This document shows, piece by piece, positions 1-9,549 of a stretch of DNA of 64,000 nt. Origin of the DNA: Gnetum montanum (lineage: Eukaryota; Streptophyta; Gnetopsida; Gnetales; Gnetaceae); NCBI GenBank assembly GCA_015680685.1, contig MNCI01023302.1, forward strand, positions 1,196,013-1,260,012. Reading direction: 5' to 3'. A model generated the notes under the pieces. That model worked only from the letters and a program-made list of their open reading frames with translations, was not told the DNA's origin and did no database searches. Position 1 is the first letter of the stretch, and every line of letters starts with the position of its first letter. Both the position numbers and the translations under genes were made by a program.

Positions 1-337
1 GAGGTCCAAGATGTGTACGGTTGATCAAGGAATCGGTTGCTCGTCGCACTTAGGCTAGATTAGATTTTCTTACCCTTTTCCTCTTAGCTTAGATTTAGTT
101 AAATATTATTTTCCATTGCCATCAGGAGTAGCGTTAGAATTAGAACACATCATACACCTCATCTAGACTAAACCATACGTGACATATGCAAAACTAGTCT
201 AGGTGGGAAGACAACGAACTGCGACCTAAGGCTAACTATCTAGGTGCCACAACTAGTCCATCTGCGGAGTTCGACCGGATCGCGCGTGCGACGCTCGTTT
301 CGTATGGTTGAGTGTAGGGGTATCTCGCCACTCATCA
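1..337 (+). repeat. 3' part of an LTR (plus orientation)
   Basis: The segment ends in ACTCATCA at 337, the same terminus as the other LTRs in this window. It carries the family's terminal block, in which a GTATGGTTGAGTGTAGGGGTAT-like stretch precedes the TCATCA end. The start lies outside the window. No tRNA-Asp primer site follows at 338, so this is the right end of a 3' LTR or a solo LTR rather than a 5' LTR. Assignment rests on reading it beside the LTR ends at 16744, 29181 and 39932. Confidence 0.75.
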
Positions 338-1740
338 AATGCTTAAAACAAAAAGTTGTAAAAATAATATTACTTCAAAGTCTTGCAATTTTGACTCTAC
401 CTTGAAAGAGGTGATGCATTTGAACATTAATGATATTATTCAATAGACAAATCTTATTCCTTGTTGACAATTAAAGTATCATATAGAAGGTTTTATTCCT
501 CATCATAGATGTTGTAAAGAAGGGACCACCACTTAGAGTGATAGTAAGGTACTTCTCAAGTCGTAAAACTTGGGTCTGAGCTTGGGCATAGTCACTTGAA
601 AGACATTAGGCTTTTGCTCATCTACTGCTCTTTAAAAAAGGTTTATAGATGTTGGAAAGAATTAGTACTAATGACTTATTTTAAAAAAAAGTATAGGTAA
701 TATAAGAGTATCTAGGACACACCCTTAAGCGAATAGCAAAGGGGTAAAAAAGTTTAGGCAAAGTTACGTAAGCTAAAAGTTGTGGCATAATGAAAATAGC
801 ATTTTTACCCTATTTATAAATATATGTTATATGTATATAAATACTGTATTTGATAAAGCTACTGTATTAGCATATCTAACTAAATTCATAATACCATTTT
901 CTCATGAAGGCAACAGATTTCAACTACAGCAGAACCTATTTAATATTTAATAATTTATTGGATAAAGAACGGTGAAGGAAGTAGGTTGCTTGCCGTCATG
1001 TCCAAGTTTAAGAGCCATCACCACCAATACCAAACTCCCAGCGATACTGCCTGGACATTGTTACCTTTGTCACCATGGAAGGTGCGGTAAGTGAAACCAA
1101 TCCAGCATATGAAAAGGAGAGTATAATAGCCTCCACTACAATACAATACAATACTGGTTTTAAAACACCAAAAAGCAAAGATGCAACATTCCCATTTAAA
1201 AATGCATTTTGTGAACCACGGAACCAAGAATTAGCGATGCTTTCAGCTAGTCTTACACAGCAAGCAAGGCAGCAGCAGCAGCCGCTGCAAGTGGGGCTCA
1301 CGCGCTGCGAATGACAGTTGCAAAAAGCAGCTATTCTTATGCGACAAAGATCTTGGAACAAGGACCCCACAACCAACACAAATAAGATAAATTCCTACGA
1401 AAACACACAAGATGGTGGAAGACTGCGAAGGGCACGCAAGAAAGTTAAGCGCCAAACTAATACAGCAAATAAACCCCAACGCTGTCATTCATTCATTCCC
1501 CTGCTGCATTCGCTTAAAGATTTGATAACAATATTATCACGCAATAATCTGCGCGAACCAGCCCGCAAAAGGACAGTCGAGTTTGGCGAATCATGTCACT
1601 TTATCAAAAGAAATGTCAGTGAGGAGAGTAAAGTACATAGGAAAAGACAAGGGGTTGGGAATGGGCCAAGATTTATGAATTGTGAGTGGTTGGTTGGCCA
1701 GATTCAGGGGCCAACTCCAGCCTAACACTAGGACGCAACC
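338..1740. other. intergenic, no gene recognised
   Basis: This is AT-rich DNA up to about 1000, then mixed composition. Several short open frames occur on both strands but overlap one another and show no recognisable domain or sustained coding character. Nothing further can be supported. Confidence 0.5.
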
Positions 1741-1802
1741 AGCCAGCGGCCCGGCCCGGCCCTGCACCGGATTTTGTTTCCCGATCGAACCGTGAACGTG
1801 TT

Positions 1803-1824
1803 ACACGTGGCGTCGCCACGTGGC
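1803..1824. promoter_or_regulatory. paired G-box / ABRE-like motif
   Basis: ACACGTGGC (1803-1811) is followed by the palindrome GCCACGTGGC (1815-1824), so two CACGTG cores lie 13 bp apart. CACGTG cores with GGC flanks are the classic binding sites of plant bZIP (ABF/GBF) and some bHLH factors. The pair sits in a GC-rich patch (about 1740-1930). The next likely gene starts 4 kb away, so its target is unknown. Confidence 0.45.
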
Positions 1825-3680
1825 AGACGGCCGTTTTATTCGGCGACGGGTCTCAGTGCCGACAAAGTTGGACCGGATGGCCTCGGATTTTCGGGGTTCG
1901 CGGGTGGGGGCCCACCCTCAGCTGGCCACCCGCTTTTGTCATGTATTCGGTAATTTAGTTCGATAAAAACATCACATGCGTGGCATTACTATTGTTAAAA
2001 TATAGGATTTTGGATTTTGCGCTGTGTAATATGCTTCACATGGGCGGTATTGTTTAGCGGTGTGTAATAAAGCTCTTTTGGATTATGTGGCAGCGAAATT
2101 AAAAAACAGCGGACTGGACAAAAGTGTGGAGGAGAGAGGCAGAGGGAGAGCACTCAACTGGCAGATGACGAGACTTATCAGGTTTGTTTGTTCGCTTGCG
2201 GGAGCGGCGTTATTCGCCCTGGATTTGTCCGGCATGACCAGCACTGTGTTTGTTTCTGTTTCTTCCTGGATAAGGCTCCATCGTTCGCTGCTTGGCTGTG
2301 GCCTCTTGCCGTGTTGCTTCGTTGACTCCCTCTCCACTGTTGCTGCGTGATATGCGTAATGCAATGAATAAAACAGCATTTGCAAACATAAATCTTCTCA
2401 ACTTTAAAATAATGCTTGAGCATGCTTTCTAGGGTTTACAGTGGCCGCCCTGTGAGCACATGAATCTCCTTTTTGCGACAGGCAGCGATTGCGATTGCGA
2501 TTGCCATTGCGATTTGCTCTGGTCAACGGAAGATCTCCCGAATTTCTCCTTCTGGATGATCATCGCAGCGCATTTAGTGGCGCGATTGTCAAAGCTTCAG
2601 ACCTGTGATTCAGAAACTGCGATCTCGTTCATGAACCTCAGCAAATTTAACCATGTGCTGTTCAGATCAGTGCCCGGATTCAGGCGCGCTAATTGATGAC
2701 GCTTCTGGATTTTATGTAACCTTTAAGGAAAACGATAAGGCATCTCAGCTTGCCAAGGAGAAAAGCCTTCGTTTAAACTGACAGGTTTCCCTGTGCCTGG
2801 ACAATAACATTTTCCGTTCACGCGAAAGTTTTCACCAAAGTTTTCATGTCGGAGCCAGAGTTCAAATAACGCGGAAAGTTTACGCCAATTGGACATCGAA
2901 ACGCAATTACTTTTTCAAACTCAAAAAGCGACTTTCAAAATTTAGGCCACACGCAAGATCTTCAGCATTGTGACATTGAATCTCTAGCATCTTCCGAAAA
3001 TTTTTCTGTACGCCAGGCAATTTTAGCTCGTGGTGATATATTTTTCCAAAACAGCAAGCTATGTTTTTCAAACCAGGAGTTGATTTAAATCTGAAAAGCC
3101 GAGGGTTTGCAACAGGCAATGGAGCCGCTGCTTGTTTGGGAGGCAAACGCCCCCGTGGCGGAAGATTTGGTGAGAAATTCTGCTGGTCAAAACGAAGTAT
3201 TCACGTCTGCATACACCTGAAATTCAAAGCCAAACATGAAAAATACAACGTTCTGTTTCATTTTGTCCGCTCCTTGATCTTTTGGTTGATGAAAGGTCGT
3301 TTGAACCAGAGACCACAAAAAAAGTACAACCAGCAGACGGCAGCGCCGCTGTACCTGTTTCTCACGGGCCAGGGCTAAGTGAAATGCCGAGTCTGGTCTG
3401 GTGGACCTGGTTCAGCTTTCCTGCAAAAATATTTGGCTTATTTTTGGCAGAAGCGATGTTTAAGACGATGTGACGGAGGTGAGGAGTGAAAGGACACGGG
3501 GAAAAGGCGGAAGGAAAATGGCCAAAAACGCAGCAGGCGCAGGGCGGGGCCAGGGTCTGACCAAAATTTAAAAAAGAAGGAAACCGACAAAGATCAAGCG
3601 AGAACTTTGCGTCCATACCTGTTGGCTGTTCCTTTCGTCTTCCGTGTTTATTGCTTCCATTCTCCTCCTCCGGTTTTCTA
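1825..3680. other. intergenic, no gene recognised
   Basis: Mixed-composition DNA upstream of the F-box gene. Short open frames on both strands overlap and lack domains. It may include distal promoter sequence of the gene at 5818, but nothing in it proves that. Confidence 0.45.
2485..2514. repeat. GCGATT microsatellite
   Basis: Several near-perfect copies of the hexamer GCGATT occur in tandem, one altered to GCCATT. No function is implied. Confidence 0.6.
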
Positions 3681-5250
3681 GCAACGCGACAAAACTGGGG
3701 TAAGAACCTATCCTCGTTAGTTTTGAAATACGACAACCACCAACAAGCTTCTCTGATTATCGTACTTTGTGATCATTTTCAGTTTTTAACTTCCCAAATT
3801 CTATTAAAATACAGGGAGAATGCGAAATTAAAAACCTTACGTCTTGCTTCTTTTACCTTGTTTCCCTTTCTCTGGAGTTTGGTCCCCTTTACCGTTTTAC
3901 GTTCGTAACAGAAAGGAAAACGACAGTGCGAAACAAACTTCGGAACCGTCATCGACTACCTGCTCGAACGAAAATGTAGCAAAAATATGTGGAGATGAAA
4001 AGTCTTGCATTTTGTTTTCCCGAAAATACCTTTCAATCTATCATCGTTTATCTCTGAATGTGTTCCCGGTTTATCAGGTTCACCAGAACAGGGGCGACAA
4101 AAATCTTGTCTCTTGCTTCTTTGTGAATAACTTGTTTCATTCAAAAACAACAGGCGTGAAAGAAACCTACGTTTTGCAATGGCTTTCCGTTTGTCCTTTG
4201 CCCTGGAATATCGACGACTGATCATAATCAAATTCGCTTTTGCTGCCGAGAGTTGACGGGAAATTGCAATAAAACATCTTGTCATGTATTATTACCACAA
4301 TTTCTGCTCCATTTGGAAAAATTTAACGGAAAAAACAAAACATATTAGAAAAATCATACATTTTCTTTCGCTTTCCGTTTATCTTTCTCCGAAGTAACGA
4401 TCCCTATTGCGTTGCTGTGCACACAGAATGGGGAACATACGACAAAGATTGCGTAGACTGCAGAACCTTGTTTTTCTTCTCAAGTTTTTCGTTTTGCTAT
4501 CCATCTGGAATCGCGTTCGCTGGTAATGATAATTTCGCATTTTGTCCTTGAACAGATCCAGCAAAACACGACAAATATCGGATAAGAACAGTAACGTTGG
4601 TGCTTTCATTTTCCATTTTCCGTTCTAGGTACACATTGATTCTCCAATAATCAATAGAAAACATGATACAAAAGAAATGGGACAGTGACTGGGTTAAAAC
4701 CTTGCGCTTCTTTCAAAACAATAAAAGTAAACATTATCTTACTTTTTCGTTTTCCGTTTGTCAATACGCGCAATAACAACCGAAATACAGTCGTCGGTAA
4801 CCTGTATTATCCGTTAATGTCATTATCTTTCTCTCTGAACACAACTGGAATAAGACGACAAATGCTCCGTTCAGGCTTTTCACGTTACCGTTCGCTTTCG
4901 TGCTCGGTTTTCCTTGCGCGGATCATCGCTCTCTCCTCGGTTATTCATCGTCGCTATCTCCTTAATTGTTCCAGATACGGATAACACGGCAAACAGCACA
5001 AGAACCTTAATTTCATCTCCTTTTATTTTCCTATTTTCTTGCGCTCTGTAGTGGCATCCCGTTCATCGCCCTTGCACATCACAATGAATTCCCCTTCCTC
5101 CATCAATCCAGAAGCATGACGGCAAAAATACGACAAACACTTTCGTTTTCGATATCTTTCCCCTGGCTGACTGGCTCTGATCAGAAAACACCTTCTCATT
5201 CGGGCCGCCCGCGGCAACAGCCTTGGCATACAAAACGACAAACACTGCGG
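3680..5250. repeat. degenerate dispersed repeat with CGACAAA cores
   Basis: A core close to ACGACAA(A) recurs at about 3687, 3729, 4094, 4441, 4569, 4856, 5131 and 5239, with a variant CGGCAAA near 4987. Several copies are followed within about 30 bp by an AAGAACCT- or AGAACCTT-like word. Many are preceded by a TTTCGTTTTCCGTTTGTC-like pyrimidine stretch (for example 4181, 4370, 4745). The spacing is irregular (roughly 40-350 bp), so this is a decayed array or diverged tandem duplication, not a clean satellite. It abuts the F-box gene leader. Seen by eye only. Confidence 0.4.
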
Positions 5251-5693
5251 GAGCGAGGCCACCAGCACATTACCTCGCCTTTTGCGTTGGCTTTCAGCAT
5301 CGGCGCCTCCGCTCTGTTTCTCTCTCATGGTTTCTGCTTTGATTTTCCGCTGCGTACTCGAGTTCATCATCACGCACGCATCGTCCACATCTAGGATCTG
5401 CGCCTGGTTGTTCCCTCCTTTCCTCTCGCGCGATTTGTCGCGTAGCCGGGAAGAACGCAACAGACAACCTCTTTGTCGTCACGCGGAAACGAGGGCCCCG
5501 TTGACCGCCCGCATCCACAACAACAACAACGCCCTCTCTTCCGCTTGCTGCGTCGCTCGTGTTGTCTCTCACGTTTGCTCCTGCCTCCCCGCGACGCTTC
5601 ATCTTCCCCCACACCAATCTTTCCTTCATTCCCTCCCCGTCCGTAGCCTCTGCAACTTCATTTTACTCGCTCTCCAACCTTCAGGAACCACGT

Positions 5694-5757
5694 CGCAGAT
5701 CGAAAGCTCTCTCACACACACACAGTCTCTCTCTTCGCGAAAGAAAGAAGCTCCAGC
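5694..5757 (+). promoter_or_regulatory. CT/CA-rich leader upstream of the F-box gene
   Basis: A run of CTCTCTCACACACACACAG followed by TCTCTCTCTTCGCG lies about 60-120 bp before the ATG at 5818. Pyrimidine-rich CT/CA tracts are common in plant core promoters and 5' untranslated regions. I found no convincing TATA box close by, so the start of transcription cannot be placed. Confidence 0.4.
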
Positions 5758-5817
5758 TTAGAATCCAAGGCTGCGCTGCTTTTGGCTGCGTTTCTCCAGC
5801 TTTTGGGAATCCATATT

Positions 5818-6342
5818 ATGGCGAAGATCGCGCGCCACGCGGCGAGCTCGATGCAGCAAGTGGTGGCGGACGTGGACCTTCTAGGCGAGATCTTTAAGCA
5901 TCTGGATGCCGAAACCCTAGCGGTAGCAGCCTGCGTGGGCCGCAACTGGAACCAGGCGGCATCCAGCGAGGCTCTCTGGGAAAGCATCTGCACTCGCCAG
6001 TGGCCCTGCGTTTCTCCGCGGGACGGACGCCTCGAAGTCGTCGTATCTGCGCTCGGCGGCTTTCGGCGCTTCTACCTGAAATGCCTGCATCCGCTTTTGT
6101 CGCAGTCGCCTTCCTTCGCTTCCAGGAATCGCTCCAAATCTTCATCGTCGTTGCCGTGGAGCAAGGACGCGGTTCTCCTCTCGCTTTCGCTCTTCTCCGT
6201 GGAGTGCTACGAGCGGCACCTGGCGCCTGCGCAGGCTCTCTTGGAGTCTTCTTCGAAGGCCAGGACGACGCCGCGGCGACCTCAGCAAAAGGCTGCCGCG
6301 AAGGCGGAGTACCGTTGGGATTCCATGGATGCGCGTCAATAG
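5818..6342 (+). CDS. F-box protein, SLEEPY1/GID2-like (gibberellin signalling SCF subunit)
   Basis: The frame encodes 174 residues from the ATG at 5818; the frame stays open upstream but only with a TTG, so 5818 is the chosen start. Residues about 20-63 form an F-box (LLGEIFKHLDAETLA, then W-E-S-I-C-T-R-Q-W-P). Residues 76-90 match the family's GGF region (SALGGFRRFYLKCLHP). Residues 114-134 match the LSL region (W-S-K-D, then LLSLSLFSVECYERHL). Together these are the hallmarks of Arabidopsis SLY1 and rice GID2. The family joins an SCF ubiquitin ligase through SKP1 and recruits DELLA repressors in the nucleus once gibberellin-bound GID1 has engaged them. Length lies between SLY1 (about 151) and GID2 (about 212). 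The roughly 40 residues after LSL are rich in Ala, Lys and Arg and look family-divergent. Single exon, high GC, no stops, unlike the decayed transposons around it. A SNEEZY-type paralogue remains possible. Confidence 0.85.
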   Translation: MAKIARHAASSMQQVVADVDLLGEIFKHLDAETLAVAACVGRNWNQAASSEALWESICTRQWPCVSPRDGRLEVVVSALGGFRRFYLKCLHPLLSQSPSFASRNRSKSSSSLPWSKDAVLLSLSLFSVECYERHLAPAQALLESSSKARTTPRRPQQKAAAKAEYRWDSMDARQ

Positions 6343-6999
6343 CAGAAGAGTTGGAAAGATGACAGAGTCAGGCGAGAGATTCTCGCAGTAACCAGAGAAT
6401 TTAGTTCACAATGTCATCATCCTCCGGTCATGTTAATTTTGCGGTGTTCGCGTTGGCTAAGAAAGAATTCATCTTTGGAGTCCAGCCAACAACCATTAAT
6501 GGACAAGACAGGGATCACAGTGGTTGTGGCTTTGCGATTATCTTTTTCTGCAAATTGTCATTGTCATCATTGTTGTCGTTGTGGCTGTAGCGTGTTTTTG
6601 TGGTCTGAATCAGGAATGGCGCAGGAGTCCGGATCGGCCTCTGCGCTCCGTTCTCGTTTTTTGTCTTGGGCGGCCTGCTGCAATTGCTGTTGCCACATTC
6701 CGTATTTTTCTCTGCTGTGTGGATGTGTGTGCGCGCTGCGCGTGCTTTCTGTTGGATTATGTAAATTTGGAATCTTTCCTTGCTTCGATTTTTTTTACTA
6801 GATAAGGGAATTCGACTGTTCTGCGGCTTTATGTCATCCAGATTCTTTGCTAGTTTTAAGAAATGTCTTCCCCTGTGACAACAATCACGGTTTTGGTTTT
6901 TTTTTTTTTCAAAAAAAAAGAAACACCTACACACAAATAACAGTTGCGGCTGTGTTATTTGGTTTTAAAATTTGTTGCGATAAAATTATCTGATTTTGA

Positions 7000-7005
7000 A
7001 ATAAA
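7000..7005 (+). terminator. candidate polyadenylation signal
   Basis: AATAAA lies about 660 bp downstream of the F-box stop codon, in AT-rich DNA. It is the first canonical signal I noticed on this strand, but plant poly(A) signals are loose, so this is only a candidate. Confidence 0.25.
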
Positions 7006-7380
7006 AAAGGTTTAAAACGACGTTGTAAGACCGCAGGCAGAAATTTTACCGTGTCTTTAATTTTGTGTTAGCTATGCGGACTCTGAGATGGGGTTGGGGT
7101 TGCAGTGTTAGCTAGATATTTGGGCGGATGAGCGGATCCTTCTGTCATTGGTACTGGTGAAGCGAGAAGTGACAAAAGGAAAGTTTCCAGAAGTAGATAA
7201 TTTATAGTTGGATGCGTCACGGTGAGTGGAAGTGGACGTGGACCTGTTCATAGAGAGGAGGAAATTACTGAGGCCTGTCATGCTGAATGGACATTCGCTT
7301 GAACAATTTTGAGATGAAGGGTGTGAATGAGGAATGAATACAGTAGTGGCACGAATTTGGATTTGGAAAGCATAGCACAG

Positions 7381-7404
7381 GGGGCAGGGGCAGGGGCAGT
7401 GGGG
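7381..7404 (+). other. G-quadruplex-type motif
   Basis: Four runs of GGGG are separated by loops CA, CA and CAGT. This satisfies the usual intramolecular quadruplex pattern with very short loops. It is about 1 kb downstream of the F-box gene in otherwise AT-rich DNA. Confidence 0.6.
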
Positions 7405-8429
7405 TACATACAGTCAACCAACGAGAATGTCTCTTTTACCTTCAACCCCAACAACAATTTCAAAACGTCATCCGTGACATTTCACGGTGACATGGTGACA
7501 ACGTACACTTGTCATTTTGAGTTTGTGTTCCAAGCTGCAACTTTGGTTGCCACACATCGTGTTTGGTGTGTCAATCATAGTGTGAAAACGTGGGCAATGC
7601 TGAGTCACGGGTTCGATTGCTTGAGTTATATAAAGTTTTAATTGCATGGATAGTACATCAGAAGGTGTACCTATGTTTCATTTATTCTGGGTTACAACAA
7701 CCCATAGCATGAAGACTTTTTCCATGTTTTACCTTATAAAATACTTTTCAAAAATTTTAAAATTTTAAACAGAAGTTTTTAAAAAGTTGTGAAATATTCT
7801 AAATCTTAAGTCATACAGATTTTTTCAAAATGTCAATAACATTAGTGTCATTTATTTCCACATGACTTAAAAGTAACTCTTTCATTGATTTGCTTTTATT
7901 TTCTTTTGAAGATATTGTAAGAGTTGAAAGTTGAAGAAGATTTAATGGAGTCTTATTAGCATGATGTAGAGTGTGAAATCATGAGCTATTTTACTTTGTG
8001 AGAGGTGCAACAAGTGAGTTGACCCTCTATACATTTAGGGCTTAAGCTAACATGTTATTTCTTGTTGGCTTTCTTAAGAAAAGTTTCTATATATATATGC
8101 TTATTTTTTCTCAAGTATCTTGCTAAAAGTTTAATAGAGCAAATAAAACAAAACAAAATGATTTATGTGCAAACAAGAATATTTGGGCTAGATTTGAAGA
8201 TGATGAAGATAATGCCTTAACTCCTTTTGGTTGTCCTATAGAAACCACTCTAACATTTAACAGAATTAAAAGTTTATTATGCACAATCTTCCATTTTTGC
8301 AAAAAAATTTTCTTGATAATAGTTCATTACATTTTTTATCTTTGAATAGAACTAAGGGCATTTTAAACAATTTTATTAAAAAATTGTTTCTTTTTTTGCC
8401 AAACAAGGTACTCCTTTATTATGTATTAC

Positions 8430-9343
8430 TGATGAGTAGTGAGGTACCCCAACACTCTACCATACAAGTCACAAGTGTTCACACGCAACCAGATCATAAT
8501 CCGTGGATGGACAATGTAAGTATGCTAGGAGTTCGATATTAGGTTCGTGATTGTTGTCTTTCCACTTTGAGTTAGTGAAGTTCAAGCGTATGGTTTAACT
8601 CTCAATGAGGCATATGATAAGTTGATGTTGTTAGGCTCTTAGTGCTCCTAGTTGTAAACATGATTAGAATGAGATTAAAATCTAATTAGGCTCTTAGTGC
8701 TCTTAGTTGTAAACATGATTGGAATGAGATTAAAATCTAGTCTAAGTAATAATAGGAATGTAAATCTATTCTAGCTTAGAGTAATGAGCATTTGGTCCTG
8801 GTTTGTGATCACATCTTGGGCTCATGTAATTGTTACTAGGATTACCTAGTGAAAATCACTACTAAGAGAATCAAACAAAACCACTACTAGATTACCAAAG
8901 AATTACACTTAAACACTTGAAACCAATTGTACTCATTTTGCTTAACTAATGAGCATGAAAAGTAAAGCACTTTGGAAATGTAAAGTGCTAAGCTAAGTTG
9001 AGCTACAACAAAACTAAGGGAATGCTACAATGATGAAAAACATTTTTGATCTTTATTACTGAACATGGATCATGTCCAAGTACAATTCACTTGAATAAAG
9101 ACACCATACAATTGCTTAACATCACATTGTGGGCATTCACTCTCTATCACTAACTATGGAAACAAACTACAAGAGTCTAAGGGTGGAATGAAAATTGTTG
9201 TCGTTGGTGCATCTAAGTGTTAGTATTTAGAAGGCTGCATAGCTCCCAGGACATCGCATTAACAATGATGTAGGTTGAGCTACAACATCGTAGATGTGAT
9301 ATCATATCTATGATATCATGCTTGCCAAAAACTGGACTCATCA
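8430..9343 (-). repeat. 3' LTR of element B1
   Basis: On the plus strand it reads TGATGAG at 8430 and ends in CTCATCA at 9343, the inverted termini shared by the family. It is about 914 bp. The sequence beside 9343 is the 3' internal end with a purine-rich complement, so this is the 3' LTR of a minus-strand element. The left flank is ATTAC (8425-8429). Its mate is not in the window because the 5' end of B1 is lost. The TATA region is decayed compared with the other LTRs. Confidence 0.8.
8631..8740. repeat. 55-bp tandem duplication inside the B1 LTR
   Basis: Units 8631-8685 and 8686-8740 both begin TTAGGCTCTTAGTGCTC and run through GTTGTAAACATGATT. They differ at only a few positions. The other LTRs do not show it, so it arose within this copy or its close lineage. 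Confidence 0.75.
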
Positions 9344-9549
9344 TACACCTACAACTAACTGGAAACTCACCTCAAGTTAAAATAGAATGAGGATAGAGTT
9401 CCTTACAAAATTAGGAGGTAGACTTAAACTAGACATAACTAACTATATTCATGACTTTGAATGCTGCATTGGCATTTTTACAAAATAGACATAGTTGACA
9501 ATGACAAGACAAAACAAAATAAAAAAAATGAAGTAGCTTGATGTAGCTT

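Larger units (their letters stand above)
6343..8429. other. 3' flank and intergenic DNA, no further gene recognised
   Basis: The first few hundred bases are probably the 3' untranslated region of the F-box gene. A T(n)C A(n) snap-back lies near 6895-6920. From about 7640 the sequence is strongly AT-rich. A 104-codon frame at 7327-7641 has an ATG but no recognisable domain, and I do not call it a gene. Confidence 0.45.

Noticed and set aside
1318-1725. 135-codon frame and overlapping minus-strand frames at 1008-1488
   Set aside because: Overlapping frames on both strands with no domain or repeat support.
5282-5761. 159-codon plus-strand frame before the F-box gene
   Set aside because: It lies in the CT-rich leader, is matched by equally long frames on the other strand, and its Ser/Leu/Arg-rich sequence has no domain.
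5782-5817. Upstream extension of the F-box frame by 12 codons
   Set aside because: It would start at a TTG; the first ATG in frame is 5818, and the conserved family region starts well after it.
7327-7641. 104-codon frame downstream of the F-box gene
   Set aside because: It has an ATG but spans the G-rich repeat and resembles no family I know; too weak to call a gene.
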